Assembly: GCA_009602725.1 (NCBI GenBank)
Contig: WELB01000244.1
Coordinates: forward strand, 1 to 36,881
DNA length: 36,881 nucleotides
Direction of reading: 5' to 3'
From: Spirogloea muscicola
Taxonomy: Eukaryota > Streptophyta > Zygnematophyceae > Spirogloeales > Spirogloeaceae
Positions within the stretch are counted from its first letter, which is position 1, and each line of letters starts with the position of its first letter. Position numbers and translations under genes: made by a program. Below, in pieces: positions 26,701 through 36,881 of this stretch. The notes beneath the pieces were generated by a model. That model had not been told where the DNA came from. It worked only from the letters and a program-made list of their open reading frames with translations, and ran no database searches.

Positions 26701-29700
26701 AGTGCATGTGTGATTGATAACCGGGGTGCGCACATTTTGGAATGTACATTTACCAGCCCTGTGCAGGTAAATGGAAACAGGTGAGGTGTCAACATTGTCG
26801 TCCAGGTAGATGGTGAGGATCAATCTGTACAGAGGTCAGCTGTCAGGATTCAAAGTATGAATCCTCAACACTGCAGGAACTGAAGCAAATTGAGGCGCTC
26901 CTAATACTACTGCAGCAAAATGCAGTGGGCTATTCACACTTCAGCTGTGCTTTCGAGAAGTTTGAAGCAAGCAACTTGTCCTTCTTTCCACGTTACAGAC
27001 AAACAAAGGTTGATTGCTGTAGGTTTGATCAGACTGGGATTCACTTACAGGCAGGTTAGATTTGAGCATTGGTATGAGTGACCTTCTCCAATTGGAGTCC
27101 CACAAGGGTCTCCGTCATCGTATGGGGACAACTGGCACCGTGCACTTGTGTCACTGCAGATCACAACACACAAGTAGCATCCAACTTTCTTCACCAGAGC
27201 TTCCATGTTCATGTTGGGCCACATGACATCATGAAATTGTGGTAGCTGAAAAGTCCACACAAACGAGGCTTGCTTTCACCTTGAGTGCTCTGGTGGTCAA
27301 CTAGCGAGCAAATTGTGGAGCAAATCATGTATTTCAGGAGACCTCAAGGAGGCATAGTGTGCATCTGCTTGTGCATAGTGTGCAAGTGCTTGTGGCCTAC
27401 TTGCAAAATGCATAGTTGCAGTCTTGTTCATAATCTCCACCAAGATTGTTGCAGGTGCGTATGTCTTCGGTGGTATTGCATGCTGCATGTGCACACAAAG
27501 ATAAATGATTACGAGGAGCTCTGAGCAATGATGTGAAAGTCTAGTGACATCCTTATGGCTTGGTAGATTTCCTTTGCTCCTGCAGATGTCTATGCAAGCT
27601 CATCTAGGACAAGTCCACGGCATTTGTTCTCATCTGAGCTCGCTGATCGTCGTCTGCCTCAGTGCTTACAGATACTAAGAAGCACTTGGTCGTGCAAAGG
27701 GTCATTACGTACGTGGAGCCAACTGTGCTGCGCACACTGAAGGGGGCCTCTGGTTTGCCTGAAGTTTGAAGCAATTATTGGAGACGTTGACTTTCACACC
27801 CGAGATGGACACGTTGTCGACTGAGCCAGTCAAGAAATTCCCAGAAACATCAACGTAGTTCAGTCGCGTCTTGTCGAGAAGTGGATATAAGCTCGACGGG
27901 AAGCCACCTTGGAAGTTGTTCTTTGAAACATCACTGCCGACAACAGAGGATGGCAATCAACAACAAGGTATATGTGAGAGTGAAACATATTCAAGGATGA
28001 TACAGCAAACATGCATACGATAATCTCCTGTGCAAATGCTGTGCAGAGCTGATCGTTGTAAAGCAACTCACAATTTCCTCAGCATCCCCAGACTCCCGAC
28101 GTAAGCATAGATTGTGCCACGTAGACTATTTCCAGCAAGATTGCTACATAACAACGAGGACGACTGCCTTTTAGCGGCAGCATGCTTTGACGATCAGCTG
28201 ATAAACAGAATCCAAGATTGGGCATGGGCCAAGATGTAGCTGGGTCGTGCACCAGATTCAAAGTCAAATGCTAGATGTTTGTAAGAGGCTCAGGTTGGGA
28301 ATGAGGGGTCCTATATTCACTTGACGATGAGGGCCTGGCTTGTTTCTAAACACACGCCAATCTGCATCTCATGTGGCATTTAACTTGCAACAAGTATGCT
28401 CTCACACCGTTGGGGCAATGCTCACATGATTTGAATGGCTCCAAGCAGAGTCAGGCTGATAGGAAAGAATCCGGTGAGGTTGTTGTATGATAGATCCCTG
28501 CGCGGAGTCAACAGTACTAAAGTCAGTCAAGTCCTCCCTTTTGTACCAACAATCAAGCAGAGTTGTTGCTCATCGTTGCACACTTCATGGTTTCGGATGT
28601 TGACAGAGTAATCAAGAGGGTAGCATAATGAGCCGCAGCACATACACGACTAAAAGTTCAGGAAAGCTAGCGCCGGTGGCAGAGGAGTGGAAAAAAGGGA
28701 TTCCGCCCGTCAGCTTGTTATGGGCCAATTGACTGCCAAGCAAGTCAAGGAGTTTTTAGAAATGTCTTGCAAAGAGCTTTGTCCAGCGGGCCTTGTCATC
28801 GTATGTCAGTCTACTTCTAAATGTGATGCAAGCATCTACGCAATCAGCAATTCATACAATAGAGGCCAACTATAATGCATCAGCTGTTGTTTAACATCAG
28901 GCAAGGACAGGCTTCTTTTTCTTTTCTTTTTTTTCCATAAAACAGAGTACAGGGCTATGGTGCTCTGCCACTTACATTTTCAGAAGCTTAGACAGGCGCT
29001 CAATGTTGGATGGTATTTTTCCTGTGAAGCCATTATTGTCCATGATGCTGGACGGAAGAAACCAAGTACAGCTTCAAGAGCAAGCAAATGATATACAGGC
29101 CTTTCGCCTATGTTGCCTCGGACGCAGTAAGAGGAGGTCTCATCTCTGCCAATACAATGGTGGAAGCTACAGGTCGATTTCACAAGTTGATTTCACATTT
29201 GAGGATAGGCAAACTGCCTTCAGACTGGCAGTCTTTGCCATGAGGCTCGATGAAGGTTGCTTGACAAAGAGAACTGACAGAATTAAAAGGTTGGTGAGGT
29301 TCGTGATGGTCGGTGGTATCGCTCCTGTCAGATTGTTGCAACAAAGATGGCTGCACCAGGAATGTGCACATTTGGATCGAGTCAGCAGATTCGGATGTGG
29401 ATATGAGATCGAACATCCCCAAGCCCACATCACCAAGTGTGAATGGCTGAAAAGGGTCAACTTGCAATATCGGTTGAGACAGCCAGTCTGAGACTCCTGT
29501 GGGAGACGTGTGGAGGGGTTTGAGAAGTTTTGAAGCCTTGCAGAGGCTTAAGACTTTTGTCACCAACAGTTTTGGAAACGGAATCTTAATCATGCCGAGC
29601 AGCAGCTCTGATACAAGTGAATAACACCCAATCTACCTATTCATTATCTGGACACTTACAGCAGGATCAATTGGGATAGCTGCCCGATGGAGCTTGGGAT

Positions 29701-30913
29701 GCTCCCAGCCAAAAAGTTGTGATCCAGATTCCTGCTTGCACTAGAGCTCATCAGTTTCTGAGAAAAACCTATCCACAATCAAGCGATTGCACATGCCTGC
29801 AGAGACACTTTAGTAGACCTTTGCAATGACCACCAAAAACAAGGTGACCGTCAGGTTGAGTACTGACAGGAGTTCTAGCTTCACCAGCTGTCCAATGGTG
29901 GTCGGAATTGGTCCTGTTAGTCGATTGCCATAGAGGTGCCTGAGACATTGTCACAGATAAAGTAAGTGGTTATTTCTCTTCAGAGCATCACAGTCCACAA
30001 CGAAAATATTTTGAACATTGAAGCGACCAGCTTGTGGTGATCAGCTGCCACTTGCAGTAGCCCATGACCATGAGGATTTCTTACAGTCGCGTCAGCCCGG
30101 CCAGGCTGCCGATGGAGGACGTGATGGTGCCATTCAGGTTGGCATTCACCACCACTCTGGTAGACGAAGCGGATTGCAATGGTGTCACATCCAAAGTACT
30201 GGATGCACTGACGGCGCTGGTGCCGTGGTAGCTCTCATTCCAGAAGGGCAGACAGAGGGCCAGTGCCAGTCACTGGTGCCGAAGTGGTGAGGGCCTTGCG
30301 GTGGTTAATGCAGTCTGCAGAGATGCTGGGAAGGCTCCGGAGGGCGAGCATTGGCGAGTGGCAGCCAGGGCGGCGGGTGGGGCACTCACAGCGAGCTGAC
30401 GCGGCTGGTGTTGTCGCACTCGATGCCGAACCAGGAGCAGTTGGCGCCGGCGGGGGTGCAGCCGGCGCAGGGGTTGAGCCCCACCCAGGTGGACAGCACG
30501 GCGGGGCTGCCCACCTTGGACTTGAAGGACTGCAGCGCCGCCACTGCGATGACTCGGCCGGAGCCGGCCAGAGTCAGAGGCGACTCGGCCTCGCGGCCGG
30601 GGCGGGGCGGCGCCGGCCGGAGGGGGGAGAGGGCCTCACGGTCGGGGTGCGTGGCGAGGAGCTGACGCCCGGCGCGGCGCTCTGAAACGGCGCCGGTGGC
30701 GGAGCCGAAGCCCCTCGAGGCGGCGGCCTCCCCCGCTGGCACCCCCGCGGCTGAGCGAGGACGGGAACAGCGGCGTCAGCCCGGCGGCAGCGGGCGCCGC
30801 CTGCTGGTGGTGGAGCCGGCGGCGGCTGCGGCAGCGGCGGCGGGGAGCTGCTGACCTGCGCCGAGGAGGGCCGCGGCGGCGAGCGCAGCAGCGACCAGCA
30901 GCAGCGGCGCCAT
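23702..30913 (-). CDS. Predicted secreted LRR protein with ten tandem four-cysteine modules, 20 exons, 715 aa
   Basis: I do not recognise this architecture. Exons (minus): 30913-30856, 30543-30390, 30156-30085, 29939-29868, 29731-29660, 29350-29279, 29047-28976, 28732-28646, 28497-28426, 28143-28072, 27933-27709, 27153-27049, 26758-26642, 26285-26193, 25852-25757, 25471-25340, 25121-25032, 24599-24501, 24363-24250 and 23975-23702. The sum is 2148 nt. Order: signal peptide MAPLLLVAAALAAAALLGA; LRR N-cap with STWVGLNPC and CSWFGIECD (to ~70); about ten LRRs (~71-330), seven of them in exons of exactly 72 nt; a closing NNCFKLQANQRPPSVC; then modules C-x(9-13)-C-x(2-21)-C-x(4 or 5)-C from ~347 to the end. 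Modules 1-8 have one phase-2 exon each; 9 and 10 share the last exon. Many carry N-x-T glycosylation sites. No membrane segment, GPI-like tail or kinase is seen before the TGA (23704-23702). An undetected 3' exon using the GTATAT donor near 23735 cannot be excluded. Probable role: apoplastic recognition or wall protein (inference). Confidence 0.82.
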
Positions 30914-30989
30914 GGCGGCGGCGGCCGGGGCCGGGGTGGTGCACAGAGCTCGGGGCTGCCGGGCGCGGGCGGCTTGTCGACAATGTGGC

Positions 30990-31110
30990 CTGCGGTCGAA
31001 GAAGTGACACTCCCAATGGGGGCAAGGGCTGGGAAAAGCCACCCCAAAAAGCACTGACAAAGGCTCGAAAAGGCCACAAGCACTTGGCTACGAAGGGGCC
31101 TGAAGATGCT
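30990..31110 (-). repeat. Orphan retroelement 3' tail directly upstream of the LRR-cysteine gene
   Basis: Minus orientation: GCCTTTGTCAGTGC, GGGGTGGCTTTTCCCAGCCC, then TTGCCCCCATTGGGAGTG. This matches the tail of copy b nearly base for base over this part. It ends about 80 bp before the ATG at 30913 and points the same way. Confidence 0.65.
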
Positions 31111-32130
31111 ATGCCAGAAGCGGGGGAGGCCCCAGCCAGGGGACCCGAGGTGCCAGGAGACGAGGTCCCAGAGCTCGTCTCCTGGCAGCTTCCCCGGGTG
31201 GGATTGCCACCGAGGAAGAAGGCAGTTCCAAAGCACTTCCGAACGAAGCCATAGTTAGATGGAGCCTGGCATCCACGCCGGCCAGCCGCCCGCGCAGCCG
31301 GGCCCCCGTGCAGGTTACCGGCGGCCGGCCCGGGCCGGCCGCCGACAGGCCAGCCGGCGGCGGGGCCCCCTCCTCCTTTTCTTGGTAAGATTCCGAAACT
31401 GGTATCTAAGCTTCTTGGCTCCTTTGAACCTCGTCAGCCCCCTTTCGGGCTGGCGTTTTGGCCGCGCTTTCGCTCGGCCTTTCCCAGCCCCTATCCTTCG
31501 GAGGAGAAGGGCGCTCCCCCTTCAATTGGGAGAGCACTGTCTTTTCCACAGCCCTTGCCCCCTTCTGGGTCTAGGGGGAGTGCCTTCTCCTCTATGGGCG
31601 CGCAATTCCTTTGGCAGAGCCACTTCTTCTAGTATCCTGCTTTTTGGGCCATCGAGAAGAAGGAAGGTCGTCCGATGTAAGGTAGTGGCTGGGAAAGGCC
31701 TTGTCCTTTGGGCTGGCCTCTGTCGTGCAATATCTCGATGGCCTATATGTGTCGGTTCTGACTAGGACGGCTGACCTGGCTTGACACGTGCAATCTACGG
31801 CTGAGTCACACAGTTTTGGATGGCTTGTTCATCGAGCCGGGGATGGGGGACCATCTCCCAGACCGAAGTCGCCAACCGGTGGGCGGAATTGCGCGCCGAG
31901 GAGTGGACGAGAGCGAGGGGCTGCACAGCCGGCGCTGGCGACGCCGCAGCCCTGAGTGGGCGCATCCCGACAAGCCGGGCAGCTGGGCGGGCGGCCCACG
32001 ATGCAGAGGAGAATTGTGTGAGTGATCCACGGGCTCAGGGGCGGCGGTTGCACGGGCGGGTCGAGGGGGCGCGCGACGTTGGGGTTCGAAGTTGGGAGAA
32101 AGAGAGAAGGGCTCGCCCATTGAGGATAGG
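31111..32130. other. Gene-free retroelement-derived stretch
   Basis: A very GC-rich block with nested palindromes (GGCCGGCCCGGGCCGGCC at about 31323-31340) is followed by plus-orientation tail units at about 31440-31495 and 31690-31730. Open frames here share only the tail sequence and show no independent motif. Confidence 0.45.
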
Positions 32131-32690
32131 AATTTCGTGTATTTGCAACAAACATAGGCCAATGGCCAAGTACAAAGGCAAGCAAGCACATCTAAATATC
32201 TGCATAACCTACAGCAGGTTGACCCGCTCAATAACCACGGGTCAAAACATAAAGATCGCTAACCGACGCATGAATTCTAGATGTCAGGTACGAAGCCCTT
32301 CTGCCACCAACTAGAGGTCGCCCAGCTTTCTGATGCAAGGCATTAGCCTGAGCTCGCTGCAAACAGGCCGAAACTCGACGTCGCAAGAACGACAGATAAG
32401 CAGCTGGCAAGCCCATCTCAGCTGGAGACACATCTGCACGTCGTGTGTAGCCTAGATTGGCAATGTTTTGGAGGAGGGTGTGGAAGCGAGGACCCAGACA
32501 GCCATAGATGTCGATTGCCGCTGGCAGGAGCTGGTCGCATCGAGGGTTATCGAGTAGTGCTGCATATTCCTATGTTCTGCACTGCCCACTGCGTGACCAG
32601 CGATGTGTGTTGACGCCGGACCTTTATACGCCTCAGTGACAACCACCTCGACCAGGGCCCGTGGTTTGTACTTCTCTTTTTCCCCCAACT
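32131..32690 (-). mobile_element. Non-LTR retroelement C-terminal fragment, subfamily 2 (copy i), frameshifted, with 3' tail
   Basis: From about 32690 the minus frame reads RALVEVVVTEAYKGPASTH and HAVGSAEHRN, which aligns with LLLDVVLIDAYKAGAPTST and the following residues of the long copy. After a one-base shift near 32545 it reads DQLLPAAIDIYGCLGPRF, VSACLQRAQANALHQKAGR and SDLYVLTRGY, with the stop at 32230-32228. The UTR begins GCGGGTCAACCTGCTG. It abuts the long plus-strand copy head to head. Confidence 0.75.
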
Positions 32691-34540
32691 GAAGTCACCA
32701 GCGCTTACAGCACGTTGGAGCGCGAGCTTCACATCCTCGGCCTCCACATCCGGCCTGAGAAGTGTTCAGCCTGGTCTCCAGCCGGCATCCCTCCCTCCAT
32801 CAAGCTGCCGGCTGGGTGCCAGACCCCACCACTCGGCATGGTGGTGCTTGGAGTCCCGTTGGGGGCTGCTGCGCATGTGGAGCAAGTTGTGGAGTCCACC
32901 CTTGAGAACCATCTCCAGACCCTCCCGGCCCTCCCCTCCTTACAGGATGCGCAGCTTGCGGTGGCCATCCTCACCCGGTGTGTGGCCCAGCGTCCCACTT
33001 ACCTGTTGCGGACTGTACCCCCCACCACGGCACTAAACGCCATCTACTCTACCGTGGACTCCAGACTCCAACAGGCTCTTCACGGCCTGGTGGACCATCC
33101 CAATTTGTCCGCCACGCCGGCTGCCATCCTCCAGTGTACCCTTCCTACCAGCATAGGCGGCCTTGGGTGCCGTCCACTGGCTCGCCTGTCCCAAGCAGCT
33201 CACCTGGGTTGCTGGGCCCAAGTGGCCTCCACCATCTCCAGTCGCTTCATCCTGAGGGGCCAGGCTGTTTTAGCACCCGCTATAGCGGGTGTTGCAACAG
33301 GGACCAGGCCCTTCCAGCTTTCCCTAACCGCAGCACTGCATGACCTCTCGTGCTCCCTACCAACACTTGCCGAGGGTCATGCAGATTTTGCGGCATGGGC
33401 ACGCTGTTCCGATAGGAAAGCGCAGGCTCACTACACACACGCTGCGGACGTGCAGGCCGCCTCCGACTTGAAGGGACTGCTCAAGGACGATAGACGTGGC
33501 CTTACCCGGCTCCTTTCAATCGGCTCCCCGGGCGCGTCGGAGTGGCTAAACGCTCTGCCGATCTACGAGTCCCTTCGGCTTTCTGACAACCTTTTCCGCA
33601 CGGCGCTCCACCACCACCTTGGCCTCCCCCCCCCTTGCTTGGCTGGCATCCGCCAGTGCGAGTGTGGCCACATTGCCGACGACAAGCTCGCCTTAGCTTC
33701 GCACATGCTGAGGTGTGTTGAGGGGGGTGAGCGCATTGCCTCCCACGACCTACTAAGGGATACCATGTTTGGCATTGTGCGAGAGGCGGGATATCATCCG
33801 GCGATGGAGGTGTCTGGGATCATGCCAATCTCCTCAAGGCGCGGCAAGCCATACGTGCGGCGTCTGGACGTGGTCGCTACCCCGCGGGGCGGTGGGCCTC
33901 GTCTGCTCTTGGACGTGGTACTGATCGACGCATACAAGGCTGGCGCACCAACGTCAACCGTGTCTGGCTGGGCCACGTCCAGCGCGGAGCGCAAGAAGGA
34001 GCGGCACTACCATGATCATCCTCGAGGGGACCATCTTTACCCGTGTGCCATGGATATCTATGGAGGCTACGGCGTGAAATGGTCCTCCCTGATCCAGCAT
34101 CTGGCCCGGCTGGTTGATGCGCGTCGTCGAAGTCGGGGGGGCAGCTTGGGCCACTCCAGCATTCCGCAGGCCTTAGTTGCATATTATAGAATGCGGCTCT
34201 CGCTTAGTTTGCAGCGCTCGCAAGCATTGGCTCTTCATCAACGTGCAGGGCGCGCTCTAAGTCAGGCCTCCGGCTTTCGTGGCGGCGCTCCAGCTCCCCA
34301 AGTTAGCTTGTCAGATTTGTTTGTGCTCACCCGTGGGTACTAATGTCATCTTAGGTACCTTAGATTAGGTCTCCGTATTATGTAGCATTGTTTAGTCTGC
34401 ACTCGACTCTGCCTGAACAATGTATTGGCTTGAATTGGCCTCCCTTTCAATTCATGCGCCCCGCGCGCCTTCTCTCTCTCTCTTTTTCAGGCTGGCTTTT
34501 CCAAGCCCCTATCCTCAATAGAGTGAGCCCTTCTTCCGCC
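32691..34540 (+). mobile_element. Longest copy of the non-LTR retroelement: RT thumb, CCHC knuckle, PD-(D/E)XK-like nuclease, 3' tail
   Basis: One open frame runs to the TAA at 34341-34343. Its nominal ATG (32661) lies in the neighbouring inverted copy; true homology starts near 32691. HILGLHIRPEKC and VVLGVPLG match the region after the catalytic motif of reverse transcriptases, but the catalytic palm itself is absent. Counting from 32661, CECG (Cys333, Cys335), His348 and Cys352 form a CCHC-like knuckle. RRLDVVATP (Asp403), LLLDVV (Asp418) and KKERHYHDH (445-451) then follow, as in R2-type restriction-like endonucleases. The C-terminus AMDIYGGYG, MRLSLSLQRSQALALHQRAG and DLFVLTRGY is what the short copies share. 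The tail hairpin is at about 34490-34508. The copy is 5' truncated and not autonomous. Confidence 0.8.
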
Positions 34541-35517
34541 TGTGGGCCCCCCCGCCCTGGCGGCGTCGCTCATGCCACGGCCGCAGGCGCTGCGCTGGAC
34601 GAGGCCCCGCGTCGGCGCGCAGGCTCATCCCGCCCGGCGGCCGAGCAGGCGCACTCTGACGTCTGCGGGCGGCCGGGTGGCGGCCGTGACGGTGGAGCCA
34701 CGGCGCGGACCTTGACAGTCTCCCGCCAAGAGACAGAGCCAGCCTTCACTTCATTCAGCCCTCTTCGTCTTAGCACTTAGTCCCCTGCTTTCTGCGCCAT
34801 TCGGATCCTCTTGACCTTGTCCATTCCTTTTTGGGCTGGCTTCTCCCAGCCCCCAGTCAATTTGGCCGCGCTTTTCTCTCCTATGAAGACAAGATGGGCT
34901 TGGTTCTATTTCTGTTCCTGTTTCCGCAGCCTCTGACACGGCAACGGATGGCGCTCGCCGCGTGTCAACACTACGCCTGGCCGCGCTTTGCTCTGCCGCT
35001 TGCACCATCGTTAAGCGATCCGCTGCGGGGGCCCTCCGGTCCGAGCAGAGCTGACGGCGCCACGAGACTCGCCGCGCACCCGGCGCACCCGGCGGGAGTC
35101 GCGGTCGGTGGGCTGGGCTGGGGAGGGCCCTCAACGAGGGCCCATGAAGACGGATGCCAAGAAAAGGCATTCCTCTGGGCTGGAATAGACTTTCTCCTCT
35201 GGCCTCTCACAGCCATTAAGAAGAAGAAGGCTCGCCCATTGAGAAGAGGGGCTGGCAAAGCCAGCCCAAAAAGAATGGACAAAGTCCAAAGCCATTGCCT
35301 GGAGTAGCTATCTATGAAAGAAGGTGAGCTCTGAAGCGGGTGCTTCTTTTTCTCACAGCCCTCATCCCCTGTGCAAGAACATACAAGTATCCCCTCTCCT
35401 TTCTTTGGCTGCTCAACAGGGGCGATTGAGCACCCGGGTGGCCACTTTATGTAGCCTAAACCCTTCCAATTATTTTCACTGATTTCTCTTGGCTGGCCAC
35501 GCACAGCCATCGCGGTC
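34541..35517. other. Retroelement tails and GC-rich spacer, no gene
   Basis: A plus tail lies at 34815-34870 (CCTTGTCCATTCC; GGGCTGG...CCAGCCC at 34833-34852; CAGTCAATTTGGCCGCG) and a minus tail at 35280-35225. The latter holds a perfect 8-bp stem, GGGCTGGC-AAA-GCCAGCCC (35249-35267). Another degenerate plus tail is at about 35475-35515. The GC-rich parts show no coding signal I trust. Confidence 0.55.
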
Positions 35518-35522
35518 CCTTG
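35518..35522. repeat. Target site duplication, left
   Basis: CCTTG directly precedes the LTR start and is repeated directly after its end. Confidence 0.75.
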
Positions 35523-36410
35523 TGTAACGTTCCCTCCGTTTAAGAGTACCAACGGTGCCGGTAACCTTACATGAGCGTATCGTAACTATCGTTTGGATCC
35601 CCAAACGGTGCGGGTAATTCGCTACACTCCGTGTAGCTAAGTACGGTCCGAAGCCCCCGGGCTCCGTACCGCACGTGCAGGCGGCCTCGCCCGCCAGGTT
35701 GTCCTGAGAGACGCTGCTTCGCTCGCGCGCGGCATCGTCCAGGAGTTGTCATACTCTGTCCGGCGGATGCTGCTTCGCTCGCGCGCGGCAAGTCTAACTC
35801 CATTCGCCAGGCGCTGCTTCCTGCGTGCGCGGGAGCGCCTGGCAGATCCGTCGTGTTCTCTGGACTTCCCCTCCGGTCGCCATGCGCTGCTTCTCCCGCG
35901 CGCGGCAGCGTCCGGCAGATCCGTCGTATCCCCTTGTCAGGCCCGCCCCTCCAGGGAAGGACCTTGGGGGCAGCCCTCGTCACACCCTCAAGGGAGGGGT
36001 GGCAGATGGAACGCTTAACAGTAGTAGGCGAGGCCAGACTGGGCGGTCGGACCCGTGACGCCAAGAGAGGCACAGCCCTGCTGCTGCCTGCTGCCGCAGC
36101 CGCCGCCACAGCTCTGCTGCTGCCGCCTGCTGCCCAGCCCGTCGCCGCAGCTCGTCGCTGCGGGCCTCGCCGGCTCTTTGTAAGTACCATGGCCGCGCCC
36201 CTTGCGGGGACAGCTGCTGACCCTCGGTGAGTCGCCGCCTTCCGGCGGTGCCTCAGGGGTAAGACTTCCGCTACGCTATGTGCGCGTACGTGTGCGCTGT
36301 GTGCGCTGGCGTTCCACTCTGTAAGGGGGTTGTCTCTAAAACACCCTATGTCCGAAACCCAAACAGGACGTTCTGACCCTAATTGTGTGATTAGGGACAG
36401 GGACGTTACA
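35523..36410. mobile_element. Solo LTR of an LTR retrotransposon (888 bp)
   Basis: It begins TGTAACGTTCCCT and ends AGGGACGTTACA, so it has the TG...CA ends and short inverted termini of an LTR. It is flanked by the 5-bp direct repeat CCTTG. No second LTR, primer-binding site or pol sequence lies in the window, so it is a solo LTR, probably left by recombination between two LTRs. It sits inside a fragment of the non-LTR element (copy j), so it inserted later. Orientation is not determined. Confidence 0.75.
35710..35935. repeat. Degenerate internal tandem repeat in the solo LTR
   Basis: Four units begin GCTGCTTC and continue with CGCGCGCGGCA- or GCGCGGCAGC-like sequence, starting near 35714, 35768, 35812 and 35885. 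Spacing varies (44-73 bp). The last two share GGCAGATCCGTCGT. Confidence 0.6.

Positions 36411-36881
<471 letters not shown>

Noticed and set aside
14453-30913. One giant gene: LRR, cysteine modules, second LRR set and kinase in a single protein
   Set aside because: The cysteine part ends in an in-frame stop at 23704-23702, and a new ATG with a good signal peptide opens at 19983 after 3.7 kb of repeat-rich spacer. Two genes fit better, though cDNA would settle it.
30574-31236. Proline/serine-rich minus frames over the start of the LRR-cysteine gene
   Set aside because: They are alternative frames of GC-rich exon 1, intron 1 and the upstream retroelement tail. The LRR N-cap frame with a good signal peptide explains the region.

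Overview
The window is nuclear DNA from the green plant lineage, most likely a streptophyte green alga or an early land-plant relative. The evidence is intron-rich genes with GT-AG boundaries, LRR genes built from 72-nt phase-2 exons, a leucine-rich-repeat receptor kinase, a plant-type fused uridine kinase/UPRT, and many interstitial TTTAGGG-type telomere motifs. The species cannot be fixed from the sequence. There is one 917-nt run of N and one single N.

Layout: (1) 1-1368, plus strand: the 3' part (five exons) of an ER-membrane DnaJ co-chaperone of the DNAJB12/14 type. (2) 2006-7033, minus strand: a complete 14-exon uridine kinase-uracil phosphoribosyltransferase gene (499 codons before the stop), convergent with the DnaJ gene. 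Five of its introns and its upstream flank carry degenerate telomere-like tracts. (3) 7.8-13.5 kb: a gene-free graveyard of 5'-truncated, mutually inverted C-terminal fragments of one non-LTR retrotransposon family, plus many copies of its hairpin-bearing 3' tail, interrupted by the assembly gap. (4) 14453-19983, minus strand: a complete 16-exon LRR receptor-like kinase (690 aa) with signal peptide, LRRs, one membrane segment and an intact RD kinase domain. One kinase intron has the signals of a U12-type AT-AC intron. (5) 20.0-23.7 kb: repeat-rich spacer. (6) 23702-30913, minus strand: a 20-exon gene for a predicted secreted 715-aa protein with signal peptide, LRR cap, about ten LRRs and then ten tandem four-cysteine modules, with no membrane segment or kinase. 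I do not recognise this architecture. (7) 31.0-36.9 kb: more retroelement material. It includes the longest copy (RT thumb, CCHC knuckle and PD-(D/E)XK-like nuclease, 32.69-34.34 kb), a solo LTR with a 5-bp target duplication, and a terminal (GA)n run.

The exon models were assembled by hand. In all three complete genes the exon lengths sum to a multiple of three and intron phases agree at every junction. How the genes might work together is inference only: the secreted LRR-cysteine protein and the LRR kinase lie in tandem on one strand and could be ligand/co-receptor and receptor. The DnaJ and uridine kinase genes are ordinary housekeeping genes with no evident link to them.
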